Shown one piece after another: positions 25,403 through 34,919 of a stretch of DNA of 64,000 bases. The DNA is from Paenibacillus oceani (GTDB taxonomy: Bacteria > Bacillota > Bacilli > Paenibacillales > NBRC-103111): contig NZ_JACXJA010000027.1 in NCBI RefSeq assembly GCF_014705615.1, forward strand, positions 62,001 through 126,000, read 5' to 3'. Under the pieces are notes generated by a model, which was not told the origin of the DNA, did no database searches, and worked only from the letters and a program-made list of their open reading frames with translations. How positions within the stretch are numbered: position 1 is the first letter of the stretch; each line of letters starts with the position of its first letter. A program made the position numbers and the translations under genes.

Positions 25403-27874
25403 ATGGGTGTGAAAACCAATCAGTACCATTTGGAGAGGAAGAGGATGGAGCAGCAGGGCCAGCATTCCGTCCTGTACTGGATCGTGATCGGCTTCGTGCT
25501 CATGTTTTTGTTTATCGCACCCTATCAGACCGGGCTTTTTTACGGTCCAACCGTCCAATACGAGGGGCCGATTTATTCGTCGATGCTTTGGACTGCGATG
25601 GTGTCGCTTCCGATTGTTTTGTATTTGTTTACCCGCTGGAAGCTGGATGAAGTTCGGGACTGGTATGCCGTGGCGATCTGGTGCGTCCCGCTTAGTTTTG
25701 TACTGCCGTTACTCTCCGCTGCAACCCGGCATCACGCCGAGAACTATATTTTGCTGCACATCATGTATGCTTTCTTTTTCCTGATCGGTCTCTTCTTCGC
25801 CCGTGAACGGTCCGGCAATTCGGTGATTCAATATGGAATCGTAGTGTCCGCTTATGCCGTAGTCGGATTTTGTGTGCTGAACATGTTCGGCAATGTGTAT
25901 TCCCAGGATGCAGTAATGTTGACCGGAGAGGGGCTGCGTCTTACAGCGGTGTTCCAGTACGCGAACGCGTATGCCGGATTTCTGATCATTCCTCTTTTAT
26001 GCGGCTTGTACCTGATCGTGGTGTCGCGCCGGTGGTATGTGACGGCCGTTCACGCCTTTATGCTGGTTCCGGTGCTGCTGTCTTTCTTTTTGACTTTATC
26101 GCGCGGCGGCTTGGTCATGCTCCCGTTTATTATGCTGGCGTTCCTGCCGTTCCTGTCGTTTGCGAAGCAAGTTCGATTTTTCGCCTATTTGCTGATCGGG
26201 AGCGCGGCTTCCTTCCTGATTACCGACAAGCTCAAGGCGGTCGCTATGGAAGTGACTAACCTGATGCTGGAGCGGCGGGGTCCTGATTTTAAGGTGAAGG
26301 AGACGTTGTCGGTCTTCGACCCTCTGTCCTTCAGCGGATGGAGCTTGCTGCTGATCGCGTCGATAGCCGCCAGTGCGGTGATCGTGCTTGTACATAAGTT
26401 TGTCATGCCTTATCTGGACCGGGGATTGAGCCGGGTATCCGCCGCCAAATGGTCGAACTTGTACGTTCCCGGCCTAATTATAGTCGGAATCGTTCTTGGT
26501 GTCGTGCTGTTAGCCGGCGGCTCCTCGGTTACGAAGCTGCTTCCCGAAGCTCTGGGCAAACGGGTGGACAGCATTAACCTGCAGCAGCATAGCGTGCTGG
26601 AGCGGTTTACGATGTACCGGGACACGTTCAAGTCGCTCGCGGATTACCCCGTATTCGGCGCTGGCGGCAATGCCTGGTCGGTCTTATATCCGCAATATGC
26701 GAACAACCCGTACACGATTAATCAGGTTCATAGCTTTGTGCTGCAATATATGGTGGAGACCGGGATATTCGGGCTTTTGCTGCTGCTGCTGTTGATCGGC
26801 TCGATTTTTTACCGGTTCGCCAAATCTTATTTTGCCGCGGGTTCGGACGATCGGGAACGAAATTTGTTGTTTTACGCGGTCGTGGTGGCGATTTTATTCC
26901 ACAGTATGATGGACTTTGAGATGAGTTATGTGTATATATCCGCGCTTGTGTTTCTAAGCCTGGGAGGCATGGCGTCGGGATTCGGACAGCCGGTAACGTG
27001 GCGTTGGATGAAACAGGCGGAACGGAAAGGCAGGTTCGTTCCCCCGGCATTTGTCGGTGTGGTGGCGGTTGTGTTCCTGATCTTGTCGGCCGTTCATTGG
27101 AAGGCGAACCGGGAATTTTATAAAGCATTGCAGCTGGCCCAGCAGGGCAAGTCGCTTCAAGAGGTGCTCGTGCCGCTCGACAAGGCGCTGGGGCTTCAGC
27201 CGGACAATCCTTCCTATGTGCTGGCGAGAACGGACTTTATGGGACAGGTGTACGATCAGTCCGGCAACGAGACGTATTATGAAGACGCCTCCCGCTGGCT
27301 GAAGTCGATCAAAGCGACGGAGCCCTACGACCGGGTCGTATTCGAAGCCGAGTACAAGCATTATATGCAGAAAAACCGGCTGGAGGATGCGTTGGAGCTG
27401 ATCCAGGCAGGATTGCGGGACCACCCCTGGGTCATCGCGATGTATGAAAGGGCGGCTTCCTTGCATATTCAGTTAGGGGATCGAGCCCGTCAAGCCGGGC
27501 AACAGGACATCATGAACGGACACTGGTCGGCGGCGCTGGAGCTGCATCAAGACATATTGGCCGGGATGAAAAAGCTGGAGACTTTGCCTGAGGGGCAAAA
27601 TCCGGGCGATCCGTTTTATGTGACGCCGACGCTCGGGCTCCAATTCGGGCAGCTTCATTTCGTTCGCGGGGAAGTCGAGCAAGCCGTGGCGTTTTTAATG
27701 GGGACTACCGACGAGAAGCTTCACGAATCGATCTACCAACCCGGTACGCGCTGGTATTTAGCCGCATTAAAAAAGACGGGGAAGGCCGATCAGGCGCTGT
27801 ATGACCGGTTCACGGCCCGTTATCCGGAAGAAAAGCAGGAAATTGAGAATTTGGTTGCGACAGTCTGGCAGTAA
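25403..27874 (+). CDS. O-antigen ligase (Wzy_C)-like membrane protein with C-terminal TPR-like domain
   Basis: An 823-residue protein. Residues about 20-570 hold some 12 membrane spans with the Wzy_C/O-antigen-ligase signature region: FQYANAYAGFLIIPLL, LTLSRGGLVMLPF and PYTINQVHSFVLQYMVETG (large loop His). The last 240 residues are soluble, helical and tetratricopeptide-like (LQLAQQGKSLQEVLVPLDKA, LIQAGLRDHPWVIAMYERA). In Gram-positives such proteins polymerise or attach surface polysaccharide. AGAGGAACCT precedes ATG 25403. It stands opposite the DegT aminotransferase, also a glycan-type enzyme, and ends at a strong bidirectional terminator. Confidence 0.85.
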   Translation: MGVKTNQYHLERKRMEQQGQHSVLYWIVIGFVLMFLFIAPYQTGLFYGPTVQYEGPIYSSMLWTAMVSLPIVLYLFTRWKLDEVRDWYAVAIWCVPLSFVLPLLSAATRHHAENYILLHIMYAFFFLIGLFFARERSGNSVIQYGIVVSAYAVVGFCVLNMFGNVYSQDAVMLTGEGLRLTAVFQYANAYAGFLIIPLLCGLYLIVVSRRWYVTAVHAFMLVPVLLSFFLTLSRGGLVMLPFIMLAFLPFLSFAKQVRFFAYLLIGSAASFLITDKLKAVAMEVTNLMLERRGPDFKVKETLSVFDPLSFSGWSLLLIASIAASAVIVLVHKFVMPYLDRGLSRVSAAKWSNLYVPGLIIVGIVLGVVLLAGGSSVTKLLPEALGKRVDSINLQQHSVLERFTMYRDTFKSLADYPVFGAGGNAWSVLYPQYANNPYTINQVHSFVLQYMVETGIFGLLLLLLLIGSIFYRFAKSYFAAGSDDRERNLLFYAVVVAILFHSMMDFEMSYVYISALVFLSLGGMASGFGQPVTWRWMKQAERKGRFVPPAFVGVVAVVFLILSAVHWKANREFYKALQLAQQGKSLQEVLVPLDKALGLQPDNPSYVLARTDFMGQVYDQSGNETYYEDASRWLKSIKATEPYDRVVFEAEYKHYMQKNRLEDALELIQAGLRDHPWVIAMYERAASLHIQLGDRARQAGQQDIMNGHWSAALELHQDILAGMKKLETLPEGQNPGDPFYVTPTLGLQFGQLHFVRGEVEQAVAFLMGTTDEKLHESIYQPGTRWYLAALKKTGKADQALYDRFTARYPEEKQEIENLVATVWQ

Positions 27875-27893
27875 GCTGAAAGGATGAAAAACG

Positions 27894-27934
27894 AAACCTC
27901 CCAGGCCACGTTTTGTGGAAGGGAGGTTTTGTCT
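27894..27934. terminator. Bidirectional intrinsic terminator
   Basis: AAACCTCCC/GGGAGGTTT with inner CCAC/GTGG, then TTGTCT. It separates the convergent O-antigen-ligase-like gene and bioA. Confidence 0.85.
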
Positions 27935-27968
27935 AGGGGAGGGACGGGCTTTACGGGAGTTCCGCCGC

Positions 27969-28009
27969 AGGCTACCGGTATGCGGTAGCGATCCGTCTAC
28001 CGGTAGCCT
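27969..28009. repeat. 12-bp inverted repeat covering the bioA stop codon
   Basis: AGGCTACCGGTA (27969-27980) and TACCGGTAGCCT (27998-28009) are perfect inverted arms around a 17-nt loop. The bioA stop codon (27997-27999) lies at the base of one arm, so the hairpin would form in the end of the bioA message. Confidence 0.75.
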
Positions 28010-29367
28010 AATCGCTCCAATACGGCACAGGTCCGGTCGACAATATCGTGCAGCTGCTCCTCGCTCGTGCAGTGAGGTAGCCAGTAATAGATCGTATCTC
28101 CGAGCGGTCTCAGGATGAGTCCTTCCTTCAGCGCCTCAAGGTAAACATGGTAACCTCTCCGTTCGGAAGAAGGAAACGCCTTACCGGTTTCCGTGTCCTG
28201 AACCAGATCAAACGCGGCGATCATGCCGAGCTGGCGGATGTTGCCGAGATGCCGGAATGGCTCGAAGCGGGGCAACTGCCCGCGCAGGGCTTCGGATATG
28301 GTTCGGACGTGTTCCAGGACGCGCTCCTCTTCGAACAAGCGGAGGCTTTCCAGCGCAACGGCGCAGGCGAGCGGATTGCCGGTGAAGCTGTGTCCGTGGA
28401 AAAATGTTTTCATCGTCTCGTAGTCGTCATAAAACGCCTCATAGATCCGGTCGGTGCACAAAGTGGCGGCAAGCGGCATAATCCCGGCGGTCAGCCCTTT
28501 GGACAAGATCAGCAAGTCCGGCGTGATCCCCGCATGCTCGCAGGCGAACATCGTTCCGGTCCGGCCGAAGCCGACCGCGACCTCGTCGGCGATCAAGTGC
28601 ACCTCGTAGCGGGTGCACAGCTCACGCACTCCTGCTACATAAGCCGCCGGATGGATGAGGATGCCGCCGGCCGCCTGAACCATAGGCTCGATGATGAAGC
28701 CGGCAATCTCGTCCGCGGACGATTCGAACAGCCGTTTCACCGCTTCGAGCGCTTCGGCCACGCCATGCTCCGCCGCTTCTGGTGTCGGGCTGCCGTTCTC
28801 CCAGCGGCTGATGCGCGGGGCTGTCACTCGGTACGCGTCGAACAACAGCGGCCGGAACGTCGCGTGGTACAAATCGACGCCCCCTACGCTAACCGCGCCA
28901 AGCGTGTCGCCGTGGTAGCTGTGCTCGAGAAAGGCGAATTTCGTTTTTCCGGGACGGCCGACGTGCTGCCAATACTGGAACGACATTTTCAAGGCGACCT
29001 CGACGGCGGTAGAACCGTTGTCGGAATAAAACACTTTGCCGAGTCCCGGCGGTGCGATCTCGATCAGCTTGTCCGCCAGCTCGATAGCGGGGCGATGGGT
29101 GAACCCGCTGAACATGATATGGTCGGTGTCCTCGAGCTGACGGGCGATCGCCTGCTTGATCCGGGGATGCCCGTGTCCGTGGACGTTTACCCACCAGGAC
29201 GAGACGGTGTCGTAATACCGGTTGCCGTCAGCGTCGTACAAGTAGAGTCCTTCCGCTTTCTCGATCAGCAGATGGTCCCGCTCGGCGTAGTCCTTCATCT
29301 GGGTGAACGGATGCCATACCCGTTCCCGGTCTTTATGTAACAGCTCGCGCTTCTCTGCCGGTGTCAT
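27997..29367 (-). CDS. bioA: Adenosylmethionine-8-amino-7-oxononanoate aminotransferase (biotin synthesis)
   Basis: A 456-residue class-III PLP aminotransferase. VWHPFTQMKDY at the N terminus is the BioA hallmark; SSWWVNVHGHGHP, FYSDNGSTAVEVALKM, HSYHGDTLGAVSVGG, LIADEVAVGFGRTGTMFACE and LILSKGLTAGIMPLAAT (PLP lysine) follow. It converts 7-keto-8-aminopelargonate to 7,8-diaminopelargonate using S-adenosylmethionine. AAGGAGGATCAAC before ATG 29367 confirms the start. Unusually, no other bio gene adjoins, and I see no BirA operator by eye. Confidence 0.95.
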   Translation of the reverse strand: MTPAEKRELLHKDRERVWHPFTQMKDYAERDHLLIEKAEGLYLYDADGNRYYDTVSSWWVNVHGHGHPRIKQAIARQLEDTDHIMFSGFTHRPAIELADKLIEIAPPGLGKVFYSDNGSTAVEVALKMSFQYWQHVGRPGKTKFAFLEHSYHGDTLGAVSVGGVDLYHATFRPLLFDAYRVTAPRISRWENGSPTPEAAEHGVAEALEAVKRLFESSADEIAGFIIEPMVQAAGGILIHPAAYVAGVRELCTRYEVHLIADEVAVGFGRTGTMFACEHAGITPDLLILSKGLTAGIMPLAATLCTDRIYEAFYDDYETMKTFFHGHSFTGNPLACAVALESLRLFEEERVLEHVRTISEALRGQLPRFEPFRHLGNIRQLGMIAAFDLVQDTETGKAFPSSERRGYHVYLEALKEGLILRPLGDTIYYWLPHCTSEEQLHDIVDRTCAVLERLGYR

Positions 29368-29626
29368 GTTGATCCTCCTTGGCTTGCCTGCTGTGGAATG
29401 AGGGGCCGGTACAGCCCATTAGCTATCTTCATCATATCCCAAGGCGGGCGGCGGAGTAAATGAAGGCTGGCGCGTGCGCGTAGCAAGTGCGGTGTAACCC
29501 CCGGCTCTTCCGACTCGTCAGCCGTTCCGATGACGGATTAGACGCGCTTTCCGGTTTCCCCTATAATAACTTCTATAGCATTCCAAGTTGCGGATACGGC
29601 GTGCAGGAAGAAGGGAGTTTGCTCAT

Positions 29627-30022
29627 ATGATTGTCGGTGTGGGAATCGATTTGCTGGAGATTGACCGGATTAAAAAGCTACTGGCGCAAACTCACGGGGA
29701 GCGCTTCGTGGCCCGGGTGCTGACGCCTGAAGAGCGCGAGCTTGCGGCCGAACGGCGCGGAGCGAGGCTGGCCGAATTCGTTGCCGGGCGGTTCGCCGCG
29801 AAGGAAGCCGTCGTCAAGGCGATCGGCTGCGGGCTCGGCCGCGCCGTCGGATTTCAGGATATCCGGATTTTGCCGGACGCGTCCGGCAAGCCGGAATGTT
29901 CCTTGACGCCGGAGGCGTGGGGGCGGCTTGGCCGCCGGCAGCCGCTGCAGATCCATCTGAGCATCACCCATTCGTCCACGATGGCAGGCGCCTATGCGGT
30001 GGCGGAGTCTGCGACGGAATAA
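29627..30022 (+). CDS. acpS: Holo-[acyl-carrier-protein] synthase
   Basis: A 131-residue enzyme that transfers 4-phosphopantetheine from CoA to acyl carrier protein. GVGIDLLEIDRI (Asp8) and RFAAKEAVVKAIG (Glu of the Mg site) are the two family signatures; LSITHSSTMAGAYAVAE closes the domain. GGGAG 9 bp before ATG 29627 sets the start and removes an unsupported upstream extension. Length is normal (about 120-130). Its usual partners (nnrD, alr) are not adjacent. Confidence 0.95.
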   Translation: MIVGVGIDLLEIDRIKKLLAQTHGERFVARVLTPEERELAAERRGARLAEFVAGRFAAKEAVVKAIGCGLGRAVGFQDIRILPDASGKPECSLTPEAWGRLGRRQPLQIHLSITHSSTMAGAYAVAESATE

Positions 30023-30169
30023 GAGGAAGTTGATCTGCTTCGGTTAGACCATGCTTGCCGATCCGGTAAGGTGCGGGATGGTACACCGGCAACTGCGCAG
30101 CACCGGGTGGCAAGACTGCAGGCTTGTCGGTTGGGCGCGGTGCTTTTGCTTAATGGCACGTAGGAATCA

Positions 30170-30363
30170 AGTAAGAGTGGTTTGCAGCCTTTATTTGGTC
30201 CGAAAACCGGCCTGGGCGCGGAATAAGAGCGGTTTGAAGCTGTTAATATCCGCAAAAAAGGCGCAGACCCCTTCAGGTAGTGGAAATAAGGGGTACAAAT
30301 CGCCTCTATTTGTCTCTTTCCTCCCAAGATGCCGGAAGTAAAAGCTGCCAGAGACTCTTAATA
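30170..30363. repeat. Dispersed intergenic repeat of about 190 bp, copy 1
   Basis: Shares a continuous alignment with 48743-48934: TTTATTT(T/G)GTCCGAAA, ATAAGAGCGGTTTG, GGNGCAGACCCC, GAAATAAG, CTCTATTTGTCT and TGCCAGA. ATAAGAGCGGTTT-like words also occur twice within each copy. Lies in the 690-bp gene-free stretch after acpS; the remainder (30364-30560) shows no gene. Confidence 0.75.
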
Positions 30364-30567
30364 TGTTAGGTATCCAGTATCCATGCCGTCGTCTCAGCAA
30401 CACTCGGCGCGATCGGTACGCATGATTCGCAAGAACCGGTTTACGGGCTTCATTCGAAGTCGAGTTGTTCCCCCGCAACCTCCTTAACGACCGGCTGGAG
30501 CGATGGTTCCCTCTCGTTATCTCCTGCGTACCAACGCAAAGGTTTATTTCCACGTCAAGTCAAAGGA

Positions 30568-30592
30568 CCGTCCGGACTTCTCCGGACGGTTA
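30568..30592 (+). terminator. GC-rich hairpin upstream of the hybrid kinase gene
   Basis: CCGTCCGGA, loop CTTC, TCCGGACGG, then TTATT. Its flanks (CACGTCAA before, CTATT...TAAAA after) match the terminator at 39631, which ends the same locus. Confidence 0.65.
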
Positions 30593-30714
30593 TTCCTATT
30601 TCTACTAAAAGGAATGCTATACTTATACCTGTGTATGCCACAATCCTGATAGTCAAGTGAGCAGATGGGACGGTAAACGGGCTTTATGAGAAAACAGCTG
30701 GCGGTATTATAGGC

Positions 30715-33700
30715 ATGATCAGCGTATTTGCCGTAGTTACGACTATATTCATCTATGAATGGCTGCATCCTACGTTCCAATACCCGGAAGCCCGGGACGG
30801 CGTGCTGGATGCGCAGCAATGGGATTTTGAGCAGCAAGGAATCATTCCGCTGCGGGGCGAATGGGAGTTTTACGAGAATGTGCTCTTAACGCCGCAACAA
30901 TTCCGTCTTGGCGGGACTTCGGTACAAGCGGAGCGCCGAATCATTCAGGTTCCCGGAGGCTGGAAGGACATCGTGGCCACCGGCAACGGATATGGCGCGG
31001 GTACGTACCGATTGCAGATCCAGGTGAGCGACCCGGATTATTACAGCCTTCGAGGAAAAAAGATTCGCATGTCGAGCCGCATCTATATGGGGGGAGAGGA
31101 CCTCGGAGGTACCGGTAATCCGGATCTGCAGAGCGATCGGTTTATTCCGAGCAACCTTCCTTTTATGGGAACGATCCAAGCGGAGACGGATACGATTGAG
31201 ATTCTTATTCAAGTAGCGAGCTATCGGTACATGGAGGGCGGCTTGGTGCAATCGCCGGAATTCGGTTTAACGGCGGACGTGCTGGCCAGGCGAGATAACG
31301 CGCGGATGGCGGATATGATCGTTATTACGACCTTGCTCGTATTCGGGATTTATTTCGCCGGAATGTTCAGGCAGTGGCGCAGGGAACCTTATCTGTTGTT
31401 TTTTAGTTTGTTTTGTTTGACGATGGGGGTGTTTTTCAGCATCGACAACGAAATCGTCATGGCGACCATGCTGCCGTCGATCTCGTTCCCGCCGCTGCAG
31501 AAGATGCTCTTTATTCTTCCTTATTTCTCAATTTTGTTTTTTGTCCACTATGTGCACTCCTATTTGGACGAACGGGGATCGGGATTTAAGGTGCTATCCC
31601 GAGTTTCCTTCGGATACCTTTGTGTATTGGTTGTCATTCCGAACGATTATTTGGTCGATCTGTTGTGGTCGGGGATCGTGCTGCAAATCGTTGCCTTTGC
31701 TTTCATTTTTATTTGGATTTTTCGCAACCGGGATCGCGGAGTGCATGTTTATTATATTTTGCTCGGCGTATTCTTTCTGCTTATTAGCTGGGTGTATGCC
31801 CAGACGCGTTACCAGCTCGCCTTGGACAACCCGTTTTATATGATCGTAACGCTGTTGCTTCTTGTTTTGTCACAGTCGTTTCTGATGTCCGAACGGTCCC
31901 GGGAGGCCTCCCTGCAGAACGAGCGGTTAGCGGAGCAACTGATCGCGTACGATCGTCAAAAAGACGAGTTTTTGGCCAAAACGTCGCACGAGCTTCGCAC
32001 CCCGCTGCATGGAATCATCAATTTGTCGCAATCGCTGCTGGACAACAAGGAAAGGCCGCTATCCCCGGAACATCGCGAAAATATAAGGCTGCTTCATCTG
32101 ATCGGGCGAAGGCTGGCCGGATTGGTGCACGATATTCTGGATATGAACCGGATTCGGCACGGTCAGCTCTCCATCCATCCGAAGCCCGTAGACTTGAACA
32201 TGTCGACTCGTTTCGTTATCGAGACGTTATCGATCGCACCTGTCAATAGCGAAGTCCGGCTGGTCAACGAGCTGCCTGCCGCGCTTCCCTTTGTGCTGGC
32301 CGATGAGAATCGTCTGCGGCAAATTTTACATAATTTATTGGAAAACGGGTTGAAATACACCGATCGCGGTCAGGTGTCCATTTCGGCGGAAGTACGGGGA
32401 GCGATGCTGGCCGTCTCGATTGCGGATACGGGGAGGGGCATACCCCCGAACGCGTTGGGCAGTTTGTTCCGGCCTTTCTTCTAATACGATGAGGCCTATG
32501 CCGATTCTCGCGACGGCATAGGGCTCGGACTCAGCATCTCCAAACAACTGGTCGACTTGCAAGGGGGCCAAATGGAAGTGCAGTCCGAAGCGGGGCGGGG
32601 TTCCCGGTTTACGTTCACCTTGCCGATTGCTCCGAACATGGCGGATGAGGCTGCAGCGGCAGCCGATAATCGGGAGGAGCCGTCCGCGCTTTCGCCGTCC
32701 GTTATGGCGCAAACCGGTCCGGAGACGGCGTTTCATATTTTGATCGTCGACGACGAGCCTTCCAATCTGAAAGTGGCGATGGATGCCATCGCCTCCATGA
32801 AACTTGCCTATACGGCTGTTGGCGGAGGCGAGGAGGCGCTGGCCGCTTTGCGTCGCAAGAAGCCGGACATGGTTCTCCTGGACTTGATGATGCCGGGCGT
32901 GTCGGGGCTGGACGTATGCCGGGAAATCCGCATGCTGCACGGGCTCGCCGAGCTTCCGGTGCTGATGCTGACCGCCTCGGGGCAGACGGGGGACATCGTA
33001 GCCGCCTTCGCGGCCGGGGCCAACGATATTTTGCAGAAACCGTTCGAACTGGCGGAATTAAAGGCGCGTGTACAGTCGCTGCTTGCGATGAAAAGCTCTT
33101 CCGAACGGGCGGTTCGCAGGGAAATGGACTTTCTGCAGGCGCAAATTACTCCGCATTTTCTATATAACAGTCTGAATGCTCTGGTCGGGCTTAGTTATAA
33201 GGATGTGAACAAGCTTCGGGAAACAATCCAGCACTTGACCGTCTACCTCCGCGCCAAGTTCACCTTCGTATTCCAAAGCAAGACGGTACCGTTGGAACGG
33301 GAACTGGAGCTCGTTCGCGCCTATCTTGCGATCGAACAGCTTCGTTTCGGCCAGCGGCTAAAGGTCAAATACAGTATCGATGAAAAAGCGCAAAGCCTGC
33401 TGCCTCCGCTCATCCTGCAGCCCATCGTCGAAAATGCGGTTCGTCACGGAATCGGGCAGAAACCCGAAGGCGGGACCGTACATCTTATCGTTCGACGCAG
33501 CGAACAGGGGTTGGAAATTACGGTAGAGGATGACGGCGTCGGCATGGATGAACAAACTTTGGTTATGCTCGAAAATGGGCATGCCGCCGGAATCGGGATC
33601 GGCAATGTAAACCGCCGGCTGCAAATGAAGTATGGACGGAAGCTGGACATAAGCAGCCGAGTGGGTGCGGGAACCCAAATTACGATTTATATTACGGAGG

Positions 33701-33735
33701 ATTCTGATGTGGATAGCGATACTGATCGACGATGA
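30715..33735 (+). pseudogene. Hybrid sensor histidine kinase split by an in-frame stop (TAA 32482-32484)
   Basis: One reading frame encodes a 1006-residue hybrid kinase interrupted once. First part (30715-32484, 589 residues): N-terminal TM, extracellular sensor (about 20-190), seven membrane spans (about 195-395, 7TMR-DISM-like), HisKA with TSHELRTPLHG, and the start of HATPase (NLLENGLKYTDRG, IADTGRGIPP). TAA then replaces the residue after RPFF, and the same frame continues [20 protein letters not shown], the missing second half of the ATPase site. Second part (from 32485): receiver ([26 protein letters not shown]) and a second LytS/YesM-type kinase ([35 protein letters not shown]). Family members usually have Gln there, so one C-to-T change explains it. 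ATG 32572 could start a receiver-plus-kinase fragment. The regulator overlaps by 29 bp. Confidence 0.85.
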
Positions 33736-34780
33736 AGAAATTGCGTTGGACGTCCTGGACATTCAGCTGATGGAGATTGGCGGCGTCACGGTTGCGGGCA
33801 AATTCCAACTCGTGTCCGAAGCGCTGGAACAATGCGCCCGTCTGCTTCCCGATTTGATTTTTTTGGATATCGAGATGCCGGGAATCAGTGGTCTTGAAGC
33901 TGCGGAAGCGTTGTTCGCCCGTTGTCCCGACGCTGAAATTATATATGTGACCGCGCACCATCACTATGCGATCGACGCGTTTGAAACGAATGCGATCGGA
34001 TACCTGCTCAAACCCGTTGCCAAGGAAAAACTGGTCAAAGCGTTGTCCCGATTTGCGGATTTGCATGAAAGAAAAACGAATCCAAGCGGCGTAGTTCCCA
34101 AATCCGAGGGGCAAACCGGCGACAGCGGGGAAGCGCCGCTAGCGCTCAAGGTGCTGGGGAGCATGGAGCTGTACTCGGCCGACGGCCGGCTGATGACGTG
34201 GCGGACGAAAAAAACGAAAGAGCTTTTCGCTCTCCTCTGGCATCATCAAGGTCAGCCGGTGTACAAATATGTCATTCTGGAGGAGCTCTGGCCGGAGTAT
34301 CCGGTAGAGCGAAGCCAACGCCTATTCCATACGTCTCTTTATTATTTGCGGAGCATGTTCAAGTCGGAAGGGTATCCGGATATGGTTATGTACGGCGATG
34401 AAAGATATTGGATTCATAGCTCGATCATCCAAAGCGATGTCGACCGGCTATCGGACTCTATGCAGGACGGCTTTTCCGAGAAGGAATGGAAAGAAACGCT
34501 GCCGCTGTATACCGGGGATTATTTCGAAACCGAGCATTATCAATGGGCCGACGCCCGCAGAATGGAGCTGCGCTTGACATGGATCTCCAGCATGGTCCAG
34601 GCTCTGGATCACACTTCGCCCGATGTGCGGTCCATGATTCTCCGCCAACTGATCCGGCTCGAGCCGAACCGGGAAGAGTACTACGACATGCTGATCGACT
34701 GCCTGAACGAAGGCGGAGACCAGGCCGGAGCCCGGCAGACGAAAGCGATGAAAGAGCGGATGCTGCTGGATGACGCGTAA
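33707..34780 (+). CDS. SARP/BTAD-type two-component response regulator
   Basis: A 357-residue regulator. Receiver domain 1-120 with Asp54 ([13 protein letters not shown]) and the lysine in [10 protein letters not shown]; a winged-helix DNA-binding domain (about 155-245: [37 protein letters not shown]); and a C-terminal bacterial transcriptional activator (BTAD) helical domain ending in a TPR-like stretch. GGAGG 6 bp before ATG 33707 fixes the start within the end of the kinase gene. It probably receives phosphate from the kinase and may control the large SLH surface-protein gene 140 bp downstream. Confidence 0.9.
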   Translation: MWIAILIDDEEIALDVLDIQLMEIGGVTVAGKFQLVSEALEQCARLLPDLIFLDIEMPGISGLEAAEALFARCPDAEIIYVTAHHHYAIDAFETNAIGYLLKPVAKEKLVKALSRFADLHERKTNPSGVVPKSEGQTGDSGEAPLALKVLGSMELYSADGRLMTWRTKKTKELFALLWHHQGQPVYKYVILEELWPEYPVERSQRLFHTSLYYLRSMFKSEGYPDMVMYGDERYWIHSSIIQSDVDRLSDSMQDGFSEKEWKETLPLYTGDYFETEHYQWADARRMELRLTWISSMVQALDHTSPDVRSMILRQLIRLEPNREEYYDMLIDCLNEGGDQAGARQTKAMKERMLLDDA

Positions 34781-34919
34781 AGCTTGGGCGTAGTCGACCG
34801 TTTCCTTGTCGAATTAGGGCGATAAAAGTTGAATGTTGTAAAAATGTTGAGTGCCCGTTTGTTACATTGGGGATGAAGTTCTATCATCCACATTGAACAA
34901 CGAGGTGAATGGAAGCAAA

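Noticed and set aside
28147-29340. Plus-strand open frame of nearly 400 codons opposite bioA
   Set aside because: Complete overlap with the clear bioA gene and no protein-like features.
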